Positions 36,327 through 45,996 of a stretch of DNA of 64,000 nucleotides are shown piece after piece; positions within the stretch are counted from its first letter, which is position 1, and every line of letters begins with the position of its first letter. Source of the stretch: Sphingomicrobium sp. (lineage in GTDB: Bacteria; Pseudomonadota; Alphaproteobacteria; Sphingomonadales; Sphingomonadaceae); the NCBI GenBank assembly GCA_036563485.1, contig DATCMI010000001.1, positions 1,014,938-1,078,937 of the forward strand. Reading direction: 5' to 3'. Both the position numbers and the translations under genes were made by a program. Under the pieces are notes generated by a model. That model searched no databases, was not told the origin of the DNA, and worked only from the letters and a program-made list of their open reading frames with translations.

Positions 36327-36347
36327 CGGCTTACCCTCGCTCCCTGA

Positions 36348-37004
36348 TCACGCGCAGGATGCATAACGGACGTCGCGCACAGCTGTCGGTGCGCACTTAC
36401 CGGTGAGCATCTTCTGAATGCGCCGCACCCGCTCGCGGTTTGCCTCTGCATGGCGGAGCGGGCTGAGCTCGTTGGGCGCGATCGTCATCGCCACTAGGCT
36501 GAGGAACTGCTCGTCCGAAAGCTGCCGGAACTCGCGGCCATGATAGGTCCGCGCGGCGGCCGCATATCCGGTTAGCTGGCGCCCGCCCGCGCGCCCGAAA
36601 TAGGCATGATTGAGATAGGCGCGCAGCTGCTCATCCTTGCTTAGCGCCGGGTCGAAGACGAAGCGGGCGATCAGGCTTTGTTCGATTTTCGCGAAGCCCG
36701 GCTTGAACCCGCGATCGAAGTAAAGCCGCTTCACCAGCGCCTGGGTAATCGTCGTAGCGCCTTGTCCGGGGGTCGAGAAATCGACGCCCCGATGCTCATA
36801 GAAACCCGGATCCTCGACCTTCAGCAGCATCGCTTTGCGCTGCGGCGGCAGGTCGCTCGGCTGGAGCTCGCCGGACCGCGCGGTCGCAAGCGCAGCGGGC
36901 GTGCGCTCATGGGCACGGACTAGAGCGAACGCTTCCCAAAGCACGAATGCCAGCACTAGGGCGCAAAGCGCGTAGAGCAGATGGCGGCCCGGCCGGCGCC
37001 TCAT
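36348..37004 (-). CDS. Monofunctional peptidoglycan transglycosylase-like protein
   Basis: A 218-residue membrane-anchored GT51 protein (one N-terminal segment, about residues 8-28). The catalytic glutamate lies in KVEDPGFYEHRGVDF (about 64), and TTITQALVKRLYF and YLNHAYFGR match the glycosyltransferase core. The domain is compact compared with MtgA and there is no transpeptidase. It should polymerise lipid II. The start overlaps the prs stop by one base (TGATG), so the two genes are coupled. Confidence 0.82.
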   Translation of the reverse strand: MRRRPGRHLLYALCALVLAFVLWEAFALVRAHERTPAALATARSGELQPSDLPPQRKAMLLKVEDPGFYEHRGVDFSTPGQGATTITQALVKRLYFDRGFKPGFAKIEQSLIARFVFDPALSKDEQLRAYLNHAYFGRAGGRQLTGYAAAARTYHGREFRQLSDEQFLSLVAMTIAPNELSPLRHAEANRERVRRIQKMLTGKCAPTAVRDVRYASCA

Positions 37005-37939
37005 CAGTCGAAGAGGCTGGAGACCGAGGCTTCGTCGGAAATGCGTTTGATCGCCTCGGCGAGCAACGGCGCGATGGTCAGCCGGCGGATGTTGCTGTCC
37101 TTGGGGTCGGGCTCGCCGGTCCAGATGGTGTCGGTCACGACCAGTTCGCTAAGCTCCGACTTGGCCACTCGGGCGATGGCGCCGCCCGACAGCACGCCAT
37201 GGGTGCAATAAGCGAAAACTTCAGTCGCGCCCTGCTGCTTGAGCGCCGCGGCGGCGTTGCAGAGTGTGCCGGCCGAATCGACGATGTCGTCGACCAGGAT
37301 GCAGGTGCGCCCGGCGACGTCGCCGATGATGTTCATCACTTCCGATTCGCCCGCCCGCTCGCGGCGCTTGTCGACGATCGCCAGCGGGGCGTTGTTGAGG
37401 CGCTTGGCGAGACCGCGGGCGCGCACCACGCCGCCCACGTCCGGCGAAACCACCATCAGCTCCTTGCCGCCGAAGCGCGCGTGGATGTCGGTGGCGATGA
37501 CCGGCGAGGCGAAGAGGTTGTCCGTAGGGATGTCGAAAAAGCCCTGAATCTGCCCCGCATGCAGGTCGATCGACAGGACGCGATTGGCCCCCGCGGTGGT
37601 GATGAGGTTGGCGACCAGCTTGGCCGAGATCGGCGTCCGCGGGCCAGGCTTCCGGTCCTGCCGCGCATAGCCGAAATAGGGGAGTACCGCGGTGATCCGC
37701 TTGGCCGAGGCGCGCCGCAGGGCGTCGATGCAGATCAGCAGCTCCATCAGATTGTCGTTGGCCGGGTAGCTCGTCGATTGGACCACGAACACGTCCTCGC
37801 CGCGGACATTCTCGTTGATCTCGACGAACACTTCCTCGTCGGCGAAGCGGCGGACGCTCGCATCGGTGAGCGGCATTTCGAGATAGTCGGAGATCGCCCG
37901 CGCCAGCGGCAGGTTCGAGTTCCCGGCAAGCAGTTTCAT
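37004..37939 (-). CDS. prs: Ribose-phosphate pyrophosphokinase
   Basis: About 311 residues. It makes PRPP from ribose 5-phosphate and ATP, the precursor of nucleotides, His, Trp and NAD, and so also feeds the NAD synthetase gene next to it. The PRPP-binding loop is [13 protein letters not shown] and the flexible loop [18 protein letters not shown] follows the family. I chose the inner ATG at 37939 (MKLLAGNSN) because GGGGA sits at a workable distance from it, whereas it touches the ATG at 37948. Divergent from nadE across about 110 bp. Confidence 0.93.
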   Translation of the reverse strand: MKLLAGNSNLPLARAISDYLEMPLTDASVRRFADEEVFVEINENVRGEDVFVVQSTSYPANDNLMELLICIDALRRASAKRITAVLPYFGYARQDRKPGPRTPISAKLVANLITTAGANRVLSIDLHAGQIQGFFDIPTDNLFASPVIATDIHARFGGKELMVVSPDVGGVVRARGLAKRLNNAPLAIVDKRRERAGESEVMNIIGDVAGRTCILVDDIVDSAGTLCNAAAALKQQGATEVFAYCTHGVLSGGAIARVAKSELSELVVTDTIWTGEPDPKDSNIRRLTIAPLLAEAIKRISDEASVSSLFD

Positions 37940-38056
37940 GTCGGTCATTCCCCGCAGCGGATGCTCGGCGCTTTAGCGAGCGAGTCGCGCCGGCGTAAAG
38001 GCGCGTCCTCATGATACGAGGATTGCTAGGCAGTGTTCGTGCGTTAAAGCGCCGCC

Positions 38057-39730
38057 ATGGCCGCCGACGCACCCGAACAGCTCCGCATCGCCCTTGTCCA
38101 GATGAACCAAAGGGTCGGCGATCTTGCCGCCAATGCGGCGGCGATGCTGGAGATGCGGCGGCGGGCCGAAGGCGCCGATTTGCTGATGGTGCCGGAGCTG
38201 CAGCTGACCGGCTATCCCCCGGAGGACCTGCTGCTGAAGCCGGAGTTCGTCCGCCGCACGCACGAATGGACCGACCGGCTGGTCGCCGCGACGATCGAGC
38301 CCGGGCCTGCGCTCTTGTTCGGCACGGTCGTGAGCGAAGGCGGCCTCAACTACAATGCAATGGTGCTCGCCGATGGCGGCCGGGTGATCGGGCGGACGCT
38401 GAAGCGCGAGCTGCCAAATTACGGCACCTTCGACGAGAAGCGCGTCTTCGCCGCCGGACCGCTCCCCGAACCGATGCTGTTCCGCGGCGTGAAGATCGGG
38501 GTTCCGGTCTGTGAGGACATCTGGCTGGAAACGGTCTGCGCGCACCTCGCCGACGCCGGCGCCGATTTCATGCTGGTCCCGAACGGCAGCCCCTATGAGC
38601 TGGACAAGGACGACACGCGGTACCGGCTCGTCCGCAACAGGGCGCTCCAGACCTCGCTGGCGATCGCTTATCTGAACCGCGTCGGCGGCCAGGACGAGCT
38701 GGTGTTCGACGGCTCCTCCTTCATCGTCCATCCGGACGGCGAGCGGGTCGTCCAGCTGTGCGACTGGGAAGAGGCGCTGTTGATGACCGACTGGCAGCGC
38801 ACGCCGGAAGGCTGGCGCTGCATGACCCGCGAAGCCCACGACCTCGATGCCTTTCCGGAGGACGTCTACCGCGCGATGATGGTGGGGCTGCAGGATTATG
38901 TGCAGCGCAACGGCTTTGCCGGAGTCATCCTCGGCCTGTCCGGCGGTATCGACAGCGCCCTCTCCGCGGCTGTCGCGGTCGATGCGCTGGGGCCGGAGCG
39001 CGTGCGCGGCGTGATGATGCCGTCCAAATATACCAGTGACACCAGCCTTGAGGATGCTCGAGAGAACGCACGCATGCTGGGCTGCCGCCATGACGTCATT
39101 TCGATCGCGCCTGCCGTCGCGGCGGTCGACGAGATGCTTCCGGACATGAGCGGGCTGGCCGCGGAAAACGTCCAGGCGCGGCTGCGCATGGTAACCTTGA
39201 TGGCGCTTTCGAACTCGAGCGGCGAAATGCTGCTGACCACCGGCAACAAGAGCGAGATGAGCGTCGGTTATGCGACGCTCTATGGCGACATGGCCGGTGG
39301 CTATTCGGTGCTGAAGGACGCTTACAAGACGACCGTGTTCGCTTTGTCCCGGTGGCGGAATGCGAAGAAGCCCGACAAGGCGCTCGGCCCCGACGGGCCG
39401 GTGATGCCAGACCGGATCATCACCAAGCCGCCGACGGCCGAGCTTCGCCCCGACCAGAAGGACGAGGACAGCCTGCCGCCTTATTCGCTGCTCGACCGCA
39501 TCCTCGAAGGTTTCGTCGAAAAGGAAATGTCGGTCCCAGAGGTGGCGGCGTCCACCGGAGCGGACATCGCGCTGGTCGCCGACATCGAATCCAAGCTGTT
39601 GAAGGCTGAATATAAGCGCCGCCAGGCACCGCCTGGCGTGAAGATTGGCACGCGCAATTTCGGCCGCGACCGTCGCTATCCGATCAGCAATTTCTTCCAC
39701 AGCGGCCCCGAAACCGACCTGCCGCGATGA
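38057..39730 (+). CDS. nadE: Glutamine-dependent NAD+ synthetase
   Basis: A 557-residue two-domain enzyme. The N-terminal nitrilase-like glutaminase has the Glu (PELQLTGYPPEDLL, about 52), Lys (KRELPNYGTFDEKR) and Cys (PVCEDIW, about 152) triad. The C-terminal synthetase has the PP-loop LGLSGGIDSAL (about 294-304) that adenylates deamido-NAD. It makes NAD with glutamine as nitrogen donor. The stop overlaps gltX as ATGA. Confidence 0.96.
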   Translation: MAADAPEQLRIALVQMNQRVGDLAANAAAMLEMRRRAEGADLLMVPELQLTGYPPEDLLLKPEFVRRTHEWTDRLVAATIEPGPALLFGTVVSEGGLNYNAMVLADGGRVIGRTLKRELPNYGTFDEKRVFAAGPLPEPMLFRGVKIGVPVCEDIWLETVCAHLADAGADFMLVPNGSPYELDKDDTRYRLVRNRALQTSLAIAYLNRVGGQDELVFDGSSFIVHPDGERVVQLCDWEEALLMTDWQRTPEGWRCMTREAHDLDAFPEDVYRAMMVGLQDYVQRNGFAGVILGLSGGIDSALSAAVAVDALGPERVRGVMMPSKYTSDTSLEDARENARMLGCRHDVISIAPAVAAVDEMLPDMSGLAAENVQARLRMVTLMALSNSSGEMLLTTGNKSEMSVGYATLYGDMAGGYSVLKDAYKTTVFALSRWRNAKKPDKALGPDGPVMPDRIITKPPTAELRPDQKDEDSLPPYSLLDRILEGFVEKEMSVPEVAASTGADIALVADIESKLLKAEYKRRQAPPGVKIGTRNFGRDRRYPISNFFHSGPETDLPR

Positions 39731-41046
39731 GCGTCACCCTCCGCTTCGCGCCGTCGCCCACGGGCCGGCTCCACGTCGGCAACATCCGCACGGCGCTCCA
39801 CAACTTCCTGTTCGCGCGGAAAAACGGTGGCACCTTCGTCCTTAGGATAGACGACACCGACCGGGAGCGGTCGACGGCCGAGTTCGACCGCCTGATCCGA
39901 GACGACCTCGACTGGCTGGGGCTTACGCCCGACAAGGTCATCCGCCAGTCGGAGCGCTTCGATCTCTACGAACGCGAGTTCGAGCGGCTGAAGGCGGCTG
40001 GGCGGGTCTACGCCTGCTACGAGACGCCCGAGGAGCTCGACCTTCGCCGCAAGGTGCTGCTCGGGCGCGGCCTCCCGCCGGTCTATGAGCGCAAGCCGGC
40101 GGACGCCCCCGTACCCGATGGGCGCCGCCCGCACTGGCGCTTCCGCCTCGATCATGACGCGCCGATCGCCTGGACCGACCTCATCCGCGGCGAGCAGAAA
40201 TTCGACCCCAAGCTATTGAGCGATCCGGTCGTACGGCGGGAGGACGGCAGCTGGCTCTACCTGCTGCCGAGCGTAATCGACGACGTGGATCTCGGCATCA
40301 CTCATGTCGTGCGGGGCGAGGACCATGTGTCGAACAGCGCCGCGCAGATCCAGATGTTCGAGGCGCTCGGCGCCAGCCCACCGCAATTCGCCCATGAGGC
40401 ACTGCTGGTCGCCGCCGAAGGCAAGCTATCGAAGCGGCTCGGCTCTTATGGTGCCGAACATCTGCGCGAGGAGGGTGTCGAGCCCATGGCCCTGCTCGAC
40501 GTGCTGGCGCGCATCGGCACGTCGCAGCCGGTCGAGCCGATCCCGTCCTTGGAGGAGCTGGCGGCGACGTTCGAATTTTCGACCTTCGGCCGCGCACCTG
40601 CCCACTTTGATCCGCACGAGGTCGAGCTGGTCAACGCAAGGCTTCTCCACCGTCTAAGCTATGCGGACGTCGCCGACCGCCTGCCGGCCGACGCGACGGA
40701 ACAAGACTGGCTGGCTCTTCGCGGCAACCTAGAACGAATTGGCGACTTCAGCCGCTGGTTCACCATCCTCCACGGCGATGTGGAACCGCCAGAGCTCGGT
40801 CACGAGGAGCGGCTGCTGGTCAAGCAGGCGGCCGCGATCGCCGAGACGCTTGACTGGAACGAAGAGCCTTGGCGCCGCCTCACCGGCGAGCTGAAGGGAA
40901 TTACCGGCAAGAAGGGACGCGAGCTGTTCCACCCGCTGCGCCTCGCGCTGACCGGGCTCGACAGTGGTCCGGAAATGGCTCCCCTCGTCGCCGCCATGGG
41001 CAAAGAGCGCGTCGTCCGCCGCCTCGAAGCCGCCGTGCGCCGCTGA
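39727..41046 (+). CDS. gltX: Glutamyl-tRNA synthetase (GltX)
   Basis: A 439-residue class I synthetase. The HIGH-type motif is RLHVGNIRTAL (about 14-24) and the KMSKS equivalent is KLSKRLGS (about 233). It is of the shorter GltX type; sphingomonads often have two GltX paralogues, one of which may charge tRNA-Gln, so strict specificity cannot be told here. The ATG overlaps the nadE stop, so they are coupled. Confidence 0.93.
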   Translation: MSVTLRFAPSPTGRLHVGNIRTALHNFLFARKNGGTFVLRIDDTDRERSTAEFDRLIRDDLDWLGLTPDKVIRQSERFDLYEREFERLKAAGRVYACYETPEELDLRRKVLLGRGLPPVYERKPADAPVPDGRRPHWRFRLDHDAPIAWTDLIRGEQKFDPKLLSDPVVRREDGSWLYLLPSVIDDVDLGITHVVRGEDHVSNSAAQIQMFEALGASPPQFAHEALLVAAEGKLSKRLGSYGAEHLREEGVEPMALLDVLARIGTSQPVEPIPSLEELAATFEFSTFGRAPAHFDPHEVELVNARLLHRLSYADVADRLPADATEQDWLALRGNLERIGDFSRWFTILHGDVEPPELGHEERLLVKQAAAIAETLDWNEEPWRRLTGELKGITGKKGRELFHPLRLALTGLDSGPEMAPLVAAMGKERVVRRLEAAVRR

Positions 41047-41084
41047 GGCTGGCGGACGGGGCGCGCGCGCCTTATCTTTACGCA

Positions 41085-41408
41085 ATGTCCTGGTTTCCAA
41101 AGCCCTCGTCGCCGACTGCCGCCCTGAAGGACCTGCGTGCGTTCATGCGCCAGCGCAGCCGTGAGCAAGTGATCGGCGCCGGCGTCGCGCTTGGCCTCAC
41201 TGGTCTCATCCTCGTCGGCTTCTCGCTCGACACCGAGGACGCGATGAAGCCGCCGCCGCAGGTCGTCGTGGTCGACCTCTATCCCTCGAATCGCACCGAC
41301 GCCGACATCATCGCCGACCAGAAGAAGGACCAGGCGGCCTACGAAGCGGCGAAGAAGGAAAAGATGCGGCAGTTCAAAGAGCTCGAGAAAAGATTCGGGA
41401 TTGAGTGA
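41085..41408 (+). CDS. Small single-pass membrane protein of unknown function
   Basis: A 107-residue protein between gltX and ribD. One hydrophobic segment (about residues 34-53) is followed by a charged part with PQVVVVDLYPSNRTDADIIADQKK and a Lys/Glu-rich predicted coiled coil at the C-terminus (AAYEAAKKEKMRQFKEL). I do not recognise a named family. The ATG lies 38 bp after gltX and the end overlaps the TTG start of ribD by 8 bp, so it appears to be a real member of the unit and may be membrane-linked to it; that is inference. Confidence 0.75.
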   Translation: MSWFPKPSSPTAALKDLRAFMRQRSREQVIGAGVALGLTGLILVGFSLDTEDAMKPPPQVVVVDLYPSNRTDADIIADQKKDQAAYEAAKKEKMRQFKELEKRFGIE

Positions 41409-42378
41409 CGACAGAGCTTGGATGGCCGAGGCCGTCGCGCTCGGGAATGAAGCGCGCGGCCAAAGCGCGCCCAACCCGAACGTCGGCTGCATCATCGTCT
41501 CCAGCTCCGGCCGGCTAATCGGCAGGGGCGCAACGGCTCAGGGCGGAAGGCCGCACGCAGAAGCCATCGCGCTTGCCCAGGCCGGCAAGAGAGCAGCCGA
41601 TTCGACCGTCTACGCGTCTCTCGAACCGTGCGCGCATGACAGCGACCGCGGCCCTGCCTGTACCGATCTGCTCTTGAATGCTGCGCCGGCGCGTGTCGTC
41701 GTCGCCCTCAAGGATCCGGACCCGCGCACCTCGGGCAAGGGGATCCGCCGCTTGCGCCGTGCCGGCATCGAAGTGACGCTCGGCGTCGGCCGTGAGTCGG
41801 CGAAGCGCTCGCTCGCCGGGTGGCTGACGCGGCTGGAGCTGGGACGGCCGCGGATCACGCTAAAGCTGGCGCTGTCAATCGACGGCAAGATCGCGCTGCC
41901 GTCGGGCGAATCGAAGTGGATCACCGGCGAGGACGCCCGCCGCCACGTCCACCTGGAGCGCGCGCACAGCGACATGATCCTCGTCGGGCGCGGGACCTAT
42001 TTGGCAGACGAACCGCGGCTGGACGTGCGCCTGCCGGGCCTCGAGGACCGCTCTCCACGCCGCGCGTTGCTGACTCGCGGCGATGCCGTCGAAGGGTGGG
42101 AAACGCTGCGAAATCCGCAGGATGTGCATCGACTTCATGACGTCAACGACCTGCTGGTCGAAGGCGGATCGACGACCGCGACGGCGTTCCTGACCGAAGA
42201 CCTCGTCGACCGCATCCTGATCTACCGCGCGCCGATCATCGTCGGCGAAGGCAAGTCGAGCTTCGGCTATGTCGGCCTCGACGCGATCGCCGACGCCCAT
42301 GGCCGCTGGCAGATGGTCGACGAGCAACGCCTCGGCGTCGACCGGCTCGAAGTTTACGAGCGGGTGAGGGCGGACTAA
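41401..42378 (+). CDS. ribD: Bifunctional riboflavin deaminase/reductase RibD
   Basis: A 325-residue two-domain enzyme for two successive steps of riboflavin synthesis. The N-terminal deaminase has the zinc motif GGRPHAEAIAL and PCAHDSDRGPACTDLL (about 50-90); the C-terminal reductase has KLALSIDGKIALPSGESKWI and the ILVGRGTYLADEP segment. The start is TTG at 41401 (MSDDRAW), overlapping the membrane-protein stop; ATG at 41422 is another option. It is the first of ribD-ribE-ribB-ribH. Confidence 0.93.
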   Translation: MSDDRAWMAEAVALGNEARGQSAPNPNVGCIIVSSSGRLIGRGATAQGGRPHAEAIALAQAGKRAADSTVYASLEPCAHDSDRGPACTDLLLNAAPARVVVALKDPDPRTSGKGIRRLRRAGIEVTLGVGRESAKRSLAGWLTRLELGRPRITLKLALSIDGKIALPSGESKWITGEDARRHVHLERAHSDMILVGRGTYLADEPRLDVRLPGLEDRSPRRALLTRGDAVEGWETLRNPQDVHRLHDVNDLLVEGGSTTATAFLTEDLVDRILIYRAPIIVGEGKSSFGYVGLDAIADAHGRWQMVDEQRLGVDRLEVYERVRAD

Positions 42379-42387
42379 GCCGCCGCC

Positions 42388-42996
42388 ATGTTCACCGGGA
42401 TCATCACCGACGTCGGCATTGTCCGAAGCGCCGAGCAGCGTGGAGACCTCCGGCTGGTGATCGAGACCAGCTACGACATGGCGAGCGTCGATCTCGGCGC
42501 GTCGATCGCCTGTTCGGGCGCATGCCTGACCGTGGTTGACAAGGGCGACGACTGGTTCGCGGTCGACGTGTCGGGCGAAACCGTATCGAAGACCGCGGCT
42601 GGCCACTGGCAGGAAGGCGCGCGGCTCAATCTCGAACGGTCGCTGCGCCTTGGCGACGAGCTTGGCGGCCATATCGTCACCGGCCACGTCGATGCGGTCG
42701 GGACGGTCGTCGGCGTCTGCCCGGAAGGCGATTCCAAACGCATCGGGATCAGCGTGCCGCGAGCCCTCGGCGAAATGATCGCGGCCAAGGGCTCGATCGC
42801 GCTCGACGGCGCCTCGATGACCGTTAACGACGTCCGCGATGCGGAGGACGGCACCACCCATTTTTCGATCAACCTGATCCCCCATTCGGCGCAGCACACG
42901 ACCCTCGGCGAACTCGACGCAGGGAAACAGCTCAATGTCGAAGTGGACGTGCTCGCCCGCTATATTGATCGCATGCTCGCCGCCCGCTCACATTAG
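42388..42996 (+). CDS. ribE: Riboflavin synthase alpha subunit
   Basis: A 202-residue enzyme that dismutates two lumazine molecules into riboflavin and the pyrimidine. MFTGIITDVGIV opens the first barrel and GHIVTGHVDAVGTV the second, the two-fold repeat of the family. It starts 9 bp after ribD. Its stop codon is inside the first of two palindromes before ribB. No FMN riboswitch was recognised anywhere in the rib cluster. Confidence 0.95.
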   Translation: MFTGIITDVGIVRSAEQRGDLRLVIETSYDMASVDLGASIACSGACLTVVDKGDDWFAVDVSGETVSKTAAGHWQEGARLNLERSLRLGDELGGHIVTGHVDAVGTVVGVCPEGDSKRIGISVPRALGEMIAAKGSIALDGASMTVNDVRDAEDGTTHFSINLIPHSAQHTTLGELDAGKQLNVEVDVLARYIDRMLAARSH

Positions 42997-43036
42997 GAAC
43001 AAGCTTGTTCCTGCTTGTCGTCACATTGCAGTGTGA
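42996..43036. promoter_or_regulatory. Two palindromes before HTH-fused ribB (candidate operator)
   Basis: 42996-43011 is a perfect 16-bp palindrome (GGAACAAGCTTGTTCC). 43021-43036 is TCACATTGCAGTGTGA, a palindrome with one asymmetric pair. They fill the 52-bp gap between ribE and ribB, 13 bp before the ATG. Operator function, and any link to the N-terminal domain of RibB, is inference. Confidence 0.55.
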
Positions 43037-43048
43037 TATCTGGCAGCC

Positions 43049-44332
43049 ATGAGTACGACCCTCATCGACCGCCTCGAAGCGATCATCGCCACTGGCGAAG
43101 TTAGCCGCGCCGGCCTTGCCCGCGCCGCCGGCCTTCACCCCAACTCCCTGCGCAAGCTCGGCTCGCCGGAGTGGAACCCGACCGCCGACACGCTGACCCG
43201 GCTCGAAAAGCTCATCCAGCGCGGCAACACCGAAGTGCTGGTCGGGCCCGAGGCGATCATCAACGAAGCGCGCAACGGCCGGATGTTCATCCTCGTCGAC
43301 GACGACGACCGGGAAAATGAAGGCGACCTCGTCATCCCGGCCCAGATGGCGACGCCCGACGCGATCAACTTCATGGCGCGGCACGGGCGCGGCCTCATCT
43401 GCCTGGCGTTAGGCAAGGAGCGGGCGGACCAACTCGGTCTCGAGCCGATGACCCGCACCAACCGCAGCCGCAACGAAACCGCGTTCACCGTGTCGATCGA
43501 GGCGCGCGAAGGCATCACGACCGGCATCAGCGCCGCCGACCGCGCCCGCACGGTTGCCGTCGCAATCGACGCTTCGCACGGCGCCGATGCCATCGTGTCT
43601 CCCGGCCACGTCTTCCCGCTGGTCGCCAAGCCAGGCGGCGTCCTGGTTCGCGCCGGTCACACCGAAGCGGCGGTGGACGTCTCCCGCCTCGCCGGGCTCA
43701 ACCCTAGCGGCGTCATTTGCGAGATCATGCGCGAGGACGGGACCATGGCCCGGCTCGAAGACCTGATGGACTTCGCGCGCACACACGGCCTGAAAATCGG
43801 CACCATCCGCGACCTCATCGCTTACCGGCTCAAGAAGGATCATCTGGTCGAGCGCGTCGCTTCGACCCCCTTCACCGCGGAAAGCGGCGGGCAGTGGCAG
43901 GCCCAGGTCTTCCGCGACAAGGCGAGCGGCGAGGAGCAGCTGGCGCTCGTCCACGGCACGCTGAACCCCGACGAGCCGGTGCTCGTCCGCATGCACAGCC
44001 TCGACCTGTTCGCCGACGTCATCGGCGAGAAGGGGCCGAAGTCCGGCATCATGCATACGGCGATGCGGATGATCGAGCAGGAAGGCTCCGGCGTCGTCGT
44101 TGCGCTCCACGCGGCCGCGCCAGGGTCGCTGTCGCGAAGCATCGACATCCGCTCGGGCAAGCCGGCGGAAATCGGCGATTCCGTGCGCGGCTACGGCACC
44201 GGCGCCCAGATCCTCGCCGCCCTAGGCATCCACGACATGATCCTGCTGTCCAACTCGCGCCACTCGCCCGTCGGCCTGTCGGGCTATGGCTTGGCGATCG
44301 TCGAAGAACGGCCGATCGAGGGGGCGCACTGA
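43049..44332 (+). CDS. ribB: 3,4-dihydroxy-2-butanone 4-phosphate synthase with HTH-like N-terminus and degenerate RibA domain
   Basis: A 427-residue, three-part protein. Residues 1-55 look like a lambda-repressor-type helix-turn-helix ([20 protein letters not shown], then [10 protein letters not shown]). From about 60 comes the RibB synthase: [18 protein letters not shown] is the acidic active-site loop, and [22 protein letters not shown] is standard. From about 265 it resembles GTP cyclohydrolase II, but [19 protein letters not shown] replaces the zinc-cysteine motif, so that activity should be lost (RibBX-like). GTP cyclohydrolase is provided by ribA elsewhere. It overlaps ribH as TGATG. 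Confidence 0.9.
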   Translation: MSTTLIDRLEAIIATGEVSRAGLARAAGLHPNSLRKLGSPEWNPTADTLTRLEKLIQRGNTEVLVGPEAIINEARNGRMFILVDDDDRENEGDLVIPAQMATPDAINFMARHGRGLICLALGKERADQLGLEPMTRTNRSRNETAFTVSIEAREGITTGISAADRARTVAVAIDASHGADAIVSPGHVFPLVAKPGGVLVRAGHTEAAVDVSRLAGLNPSGVICEIMREDGTMARLEDLMDFARTHGLKIGTIRDLIAYRLKKDHLVERVASTPFTAESGGQWQAQVFRDKASGEEQLALVHGTLNPDEPVLVRMHSLDLFADVIGEKGPKSGIMHTAMRMIEQEGSGVVVALHAAAPGSLSRSIDIRSGKPAEIGDSVRGYGTGAQILAALGIHDMILLSNSRHSPVGLSGYGLAIVEERPIEGAH

Positions 44333-44754
44333 TGGCCACTATCCTGCTCGTCGAGGCTCGCTTCTACGGCCACTTGAACGACATGCTCGTCGAAGGCGCA
44401 CGCCGAGCCGTCGAAGCGGCGGGGCACAAGCATGAGACGCTGACGGTGCCGGGCGCGCTCGAGCTGCCAGGAGCCATCGCGCTTGCCGCGCGCAGCGGCC
44501 GCTTCTGCGCCTTCGTCGCGCTCGGCGTCGTGATCCGCGGCGAGACCTACCATTTCGAAGTGGTCTCGAACGAAAGCGCGCGCGGCCTCATGGATCTGAC
44601 GCTCCAGGGCTTTGCGATCGGTAACGGCATCATGACGGTCGAGAATGAAGCGCAGGCGATCGTCCGCTGCGACCCCGACCAGCTCGACAAGGGCGGCGCC
44701 GCGGCCCGCGCAGCGCTCGCGCTCTTCGAGCTGAGGGAGACGTACGGTCCCTAA
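44332..44754 (+). CDS. ribH: 6,7-dimethyl-8-ribityllumazine synthase
   Basis: A 140-residue enzyme that joins the pyrimidine and the RibB product into lumazine, the substrate of RibE. Features: [30 protein letters not shown], with the catalytic histidine, and [13 protein letters not shown]. Slightly shorter than the E. coli protein. It is the last gene of the rib cluster, coupled to ribB, and ends in a 4-bp overlap with the convergent Old Yellow Enzyme gene. Confidence 0.95.
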   Translation: MATILLVEARFYGHLNDMLVEGARRAVEAAGHKHETLTVPGALELPGAIALAARSGRFCAFVALGVVIRGETYHFEVVSNESARGLMDLTLQGFAIGNGIMTVENEAQAIVRCDPDQLDKGGAAARAALALFELRETYGP

Positions 44755-45839
44755 GCCGCCTTCGCGTCCTCCAGAAGCGGATAGTCGGTATATCCGCGCG
44801 CATCGCCCGAGTAGAAGGTCGCCGGGTCGCCCTCGTTGAGCGGAGCGCCGAGCGAGATCCGCTTCACCAGGTCGGGGTTGGCGATGAACGGCCGGCCGAT
44901 GCTGATCGCGTCGGCGATGCCGTCGATCACGCTGCGGTGCGCGCCGCTCCAGTCGCCGTCGGTGTTTAGGACGATCTTGCCGGAATAAAGGTCGCGGACG
45001 GCGGGACTGACCGGTGCTGTCGGGACCACGCCGAGGGCGGTCGGCAGCCGCGGCTCGCGCAGCTCGATCCACGGCACCGCGAGCGCTTCGACCCGGCGCG
45101 CCACCGCCTCGAACAACGCCGGCGGATCGCTGTCTTCGACCCCCTGGGCGAGCACGTTGGGCGAAAAGCGGATGCCGACCCGGTCCATGCCGATGGCGGC
45201 CCCGACCGCTTCGAGGACTTCGGTCATGAACCGGAGTCGGTTGTCGATCGAACCGCCATAAGCGTCGGTTCGCTGGTTCGTGCTGTCGCGCAGGAATTGG
45301 TCGATCAGATAGCCGTTTGCGCCGTGGATCTGGACGCCGTCGAACCCGGCCGCGATCGCGTTGCGCGCCGCCGCCGAATAATCGGCGACGATCCGCTTGA
45401 TGTCTTCGCGAGTTGCCGCGCGCGCTTCGACATACGGCTTCTTGCCGTCATAGGTGCGCGCGAAGTCGGGCGCTGTCGTCGCCGACGACGAGAGCGGCTG
45501 TCCGCCGCCCAGGTCGGGGTGCACGACGCGCCCCATGTGCCACAGCTGGGCGACGATCCGACCGCCAGCTTCGTGAACGGAGCTTGTGACGCGCCGCCAG
45601 CCGGCGACCTGCTCGTCGCTCCACAATCCTGGCGCGTCGGGCCAGCCGAGCCCTTCGCGGCTGATGCCGGTGGCTTCGGTGATCAGCAGCCCGGCACTCG
45701 CGCGCTGTGCATAATATTCGGCCATCAGCGCGTTCGGCACGGCCTCGCGGTTGGAACGGGCGCGGGTCAGCGGCGCCATGATGATTCGGTTGGGAAGCTC
45801 GAGAGCGCCGAGCTGAAGCGGGTCGAACAAGCAGGCCAT
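44751..45839 (-). CDS. Old Yellow Enzyme family alkene reductase
   Basis: A 362-residue FMN-dependent TIM-barrel reductase. [10 protein letters not shown] is the family's FMN-binding start; [29 protein letters not shown] includes the usual N/H substrate-binding and FMN segments; [12 protein letters not shown] ends the barrel. It reduces activated C=C bonds with NAD(P)H, for example enones or nitro compounds. Being next to the riboflavin operon fits its flavin need, but is not proof of a link. A divergent region to the EamA gene has an ATAAGC/GCTTAT hairpin near 45930. Confidence 0.9.
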   Translation of the reverse strand: MACLFDPLQLGALELPNRIIMAPLTRARSNREAVPNALMAEYYAQRASAGLLITEATGISREGLGWPDAPGLWSDEQVAGWRRVTSSVHEAGGRIVAQLWHMGRVVHPDLGGGQPLSSSATTAPDFARTYDGKKPYVEARAATREDIKRIVADYSAAARNAIAAGFDGVQIHGANGYLIDQFLRDSTNQRTDAYGGSIDNRLRFMTEVLEAVGAAIGMDRVGIRFSPNVLAQGVEDSDPPALFEAVARRVEALAVPWIELREPRLPTALGVVPTAPVSPAVRDLYSGKIVLNTDGDWSGAHRSVIDGIADAISIGRPFIANPDLVKRISLGAPLNEGDPATFYSGDARGYTDYPLLEDAKAA

Positions 45840-45996
45840 ATTCGTCTTTCTCAGAAGATCCCCTCTGCGCCGGAGAAAATGGTTGCTTGGGGAAACTCTT
45901 CAACGCGGAAACTATGCAGCACCCGATAAGCCCCGCTTATGATCTGTCCTGATCTTGTCGCTTCCTAGCGCGAGCGCGTGCGCCTAACGGGCTCGG

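Noticed and set aside
42997-43048. FMN riboswitch before ribB
   Set aside because: The gap is only 52 bp and lacks the conserved RFN elements; it contains DNA palindromes instead.
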